A stretch of DNA of 64,000 nucleotides from Diplodia intermedia (Eukaryota > Ascomycota > Dothideomycetes > Botryosphaeriales > Botryosphaeriaceae): the NCBI GenBank assembly GCA_021495925.1, contig JAKEKT010000013.1, positions 124,001 through 188,000 on the forward strand, in the 5' to 3' direction. Positions within the stretch are counted from its first letter, which is position 1. The number at the start of each line of letters is the position of its first letter. The position numbers were made by a program, and so were the translations under genes. The notes under the pieces were generated by a model. It was not told the DNA's origin and did no database searches. It saw only the letters and a list, made by a program, of their open reading frames with translations. This document shows positions 62,877-64,000 of the stretch, in pieces.

Positions 62877-64000
62877 CTAGACAATTTTGACAAGATGCTT
62901 CTGGACACCGTCAACCTTCTCTGTTGCTCTGAAGTCTTTGCTGCAGCCCCAAGATCTTCCCACCCGCTCATACACGTGCTTCTCCATCCTCCGGAAGACC
63001 AATCCGTCCTCATCATTGAACGGCATCACGAACAGCTCCTCAGATAAGTACCACTCTTGCCTCTCGACGTCATCGAAGCTCACCAGTACCGGATCACCTC
63101 CACCAGCCACACTGGTACCGGCACAAACCACACCCTCGACCCACCCCGGATGCTCCTCCGACTCCACTCCGGCAGTCACAAACTCCAGCAACAACCCTCT
63201 CAAACGCAGCACCCCCGATCTCACCCTCCCATACTCATCTCCGGGATCCACCAACTCCACGTCCACCCCCACCACCTCCACCAGCCCCGCATCCACCCGC
63301 CTCCTCGCCGATACCGAACACGCACCATCCATACTCGCCCACGACCAGCTCGGCGCACGCCACTCCCCCTGCCTCCGACCCCCACCCATCCCCACCTCAG
63401 GCCTCCACAACAACTCCCCCGGCAGCGCCCTCCGAAAATGCCCAGCAACATAGTCGCCCCGGCCCCCAAACAGCGGCGCCACCCTCCTCGCAACAGCCGC
63501 AATCGCCACCAGCTTATCCTCTCGCGGATGCGACAGCCGCAGCGCGCTGTACCTTTTCACGATGACATTCCAAAACCGCGTCGCGGGCTTCCCGCGGGCG
63601 TCGGCGCCGGGCACGTCGAACGGGTCGTAGACGGCGAGCGGGCGCGACGACGACGGCGACGGCGACGGCGACGCGCTGCTGCAGCCCGCGCGCGGCGGCC
63701 CGGGCCGCAGCTCGTCCCGCCACGCGGCGCCGCACTCCCAGAAGACGCGGTCGCCGCCAAAGTGCAGCACGCGCGGCGCGAGCAGGCGCTCCTGCAGCAC
63801 CCACGCGCGCGCGGCGAGCGGCTGGCGCGCGCGCAGCTTCTCGGGGTCGTCGGCCGTGGTACCCACGGTGCAGACCCGCGTTGATCCTCCCGTCCGCCGG
63901 GGCACGACGACAGTGCTGTGCTGCAGCGGCGCCGGGTCCCGCGCGGCGAAGGCCCCGGCCCACGGCGACGATGCGCGGTCGATGGCGATGTTGAGCACGC
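62877..64000 (-). CDS. HET-domain protein, C-terminal part (runs off window)
   Basis: The gene starts beyond the right edge; the visible 374 codons end at 62877. The first residues (LNIAIDRA) correspond to the strand that ends the HET core ('GATLNIVA' type). Then come RAWVLQERLLAPRVLHFGG, DRVFWECGAAWRDEL, FWNVIVKRYSALRLSHPREDKL and APSWSWASMDGACS. These are the same blocks, in the same order, as in the HET gene at 2978..5387, so the two are paralogues of one HET subfamily. A Ser/Pro run (SSASPSPSPSSS) interrupts the middle. No break is visible in this part. Codon use is very GC-rich compared with the first HET gene. Confidence 0.8.
   Translation of the reverse strand, partial: VLNIAIDRASSPWAGAFAARDPAPLQHSTVVVPRRTGGSTRVCTVGTTADDPEKLRARQPLAARAWVLQERLLAPRVLHFGGDRVFWECGAAWRDELRPGPPRAGCSSASPSPSPSSSRPLAVYDPFDVPGADARGKPATRFWNVIVKRYSALRLSHPREDKLVAIAAVARRVAPLFGGRGDYVAGHFRRALPGELLWRPEVGMGGGRRQGEWRAPSWSWASMDGACSVSARRRVDAGLVEVVGVDVELVDPGDEYGRVRSGVLRLRGLLLEFVTAGVESEEHPGWVEGVVCAGTSVAGGGDPVLVSFDDVERQEWYLSEELFVMPFNDEDGLVFRRMEKHVYERVGRSWGCSKDFRATEKVDGVQKHLVKIV

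Overview
The window is chromosomal DNA of a filamentous ascomycete (Pezizomycotina). The evidence is short GT-AG introns of about 47 to 115 nt with CTNAN-type branch points, Kozak-like starts, GC-rich coding regions, fungus-restricted families (HET, DUF7924, DUF6594, DUF3638, fungal kelch membrane proteins, PNP_UDP proteins), and AT-rich tracts almost free of CpA/TpG, the mark of repeat-induced point mutation (RIP). I cannot name the species.

Layout. 1-9 kb: mostly non-coding, with a HET-domain gene (minus, 2978..5387) and a decayed M20 metallopeptidase (7239..8484). 9.3-16 kb: a three-exon DUF7924 protein with a PD...ExK signature, a protein kinase with a Ser/Thr-rich insertion in its activation segment, a 62-bp tandem repeat, and a C2H2 zinc-finger gene with an out-of-phase internal duplication. 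18.7-31 kb: ordinary plus-strand genes: a disordered membrane protein, an AT-hook/JmjC-like protein, two membrane proteins, a DUF5763-like protein and a small secreted eight-cysteine protein. 31-38 kb: sparse, with relics of a zinc metalloprotease and a tannase, then a small cupin gene. 38-49 kb: a giant DUF3638/DUF3645 gene on the minus strand, broken by a 651-bp hAT-like element with 20-bp inverted repeats and an 8-bp target duplication, and by a nonsense codon. 49.6-57.3 kb: a small three-exon gene, a HET relic, a 5'-truncated membrane protein gene and a four-exon kelch receptor-like gene. 57.6-64 kb: a dense cluster of parts typical of fungal nonself recognition and cell death: a PNP_UDP protein, a divergently paired DUF6594 membrane protein, a CHAT protease-domain relic, a degenerate NLR-type protein, and a HET gene running off the right edge.

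How it fits together. Two themes dominate. First, HET, PNP_UDP, CHAT and NLR-like modules suggest a heterokaryon-incompatibility/innate-immunity neighbourhood with rapid gene birth and death. Second, RIP or RIP-like decay: the hAT-like element is saturated with CpA-to-TpA change, its flanking target copy and one terminal repeat show the same change, and several premature stops in relics fit a C-to-T transition in CpA context. No tRNA, rRNA or CRISPR array was seen. Splice sites were deduced by reading frame, phase and signals, not from transcripts.
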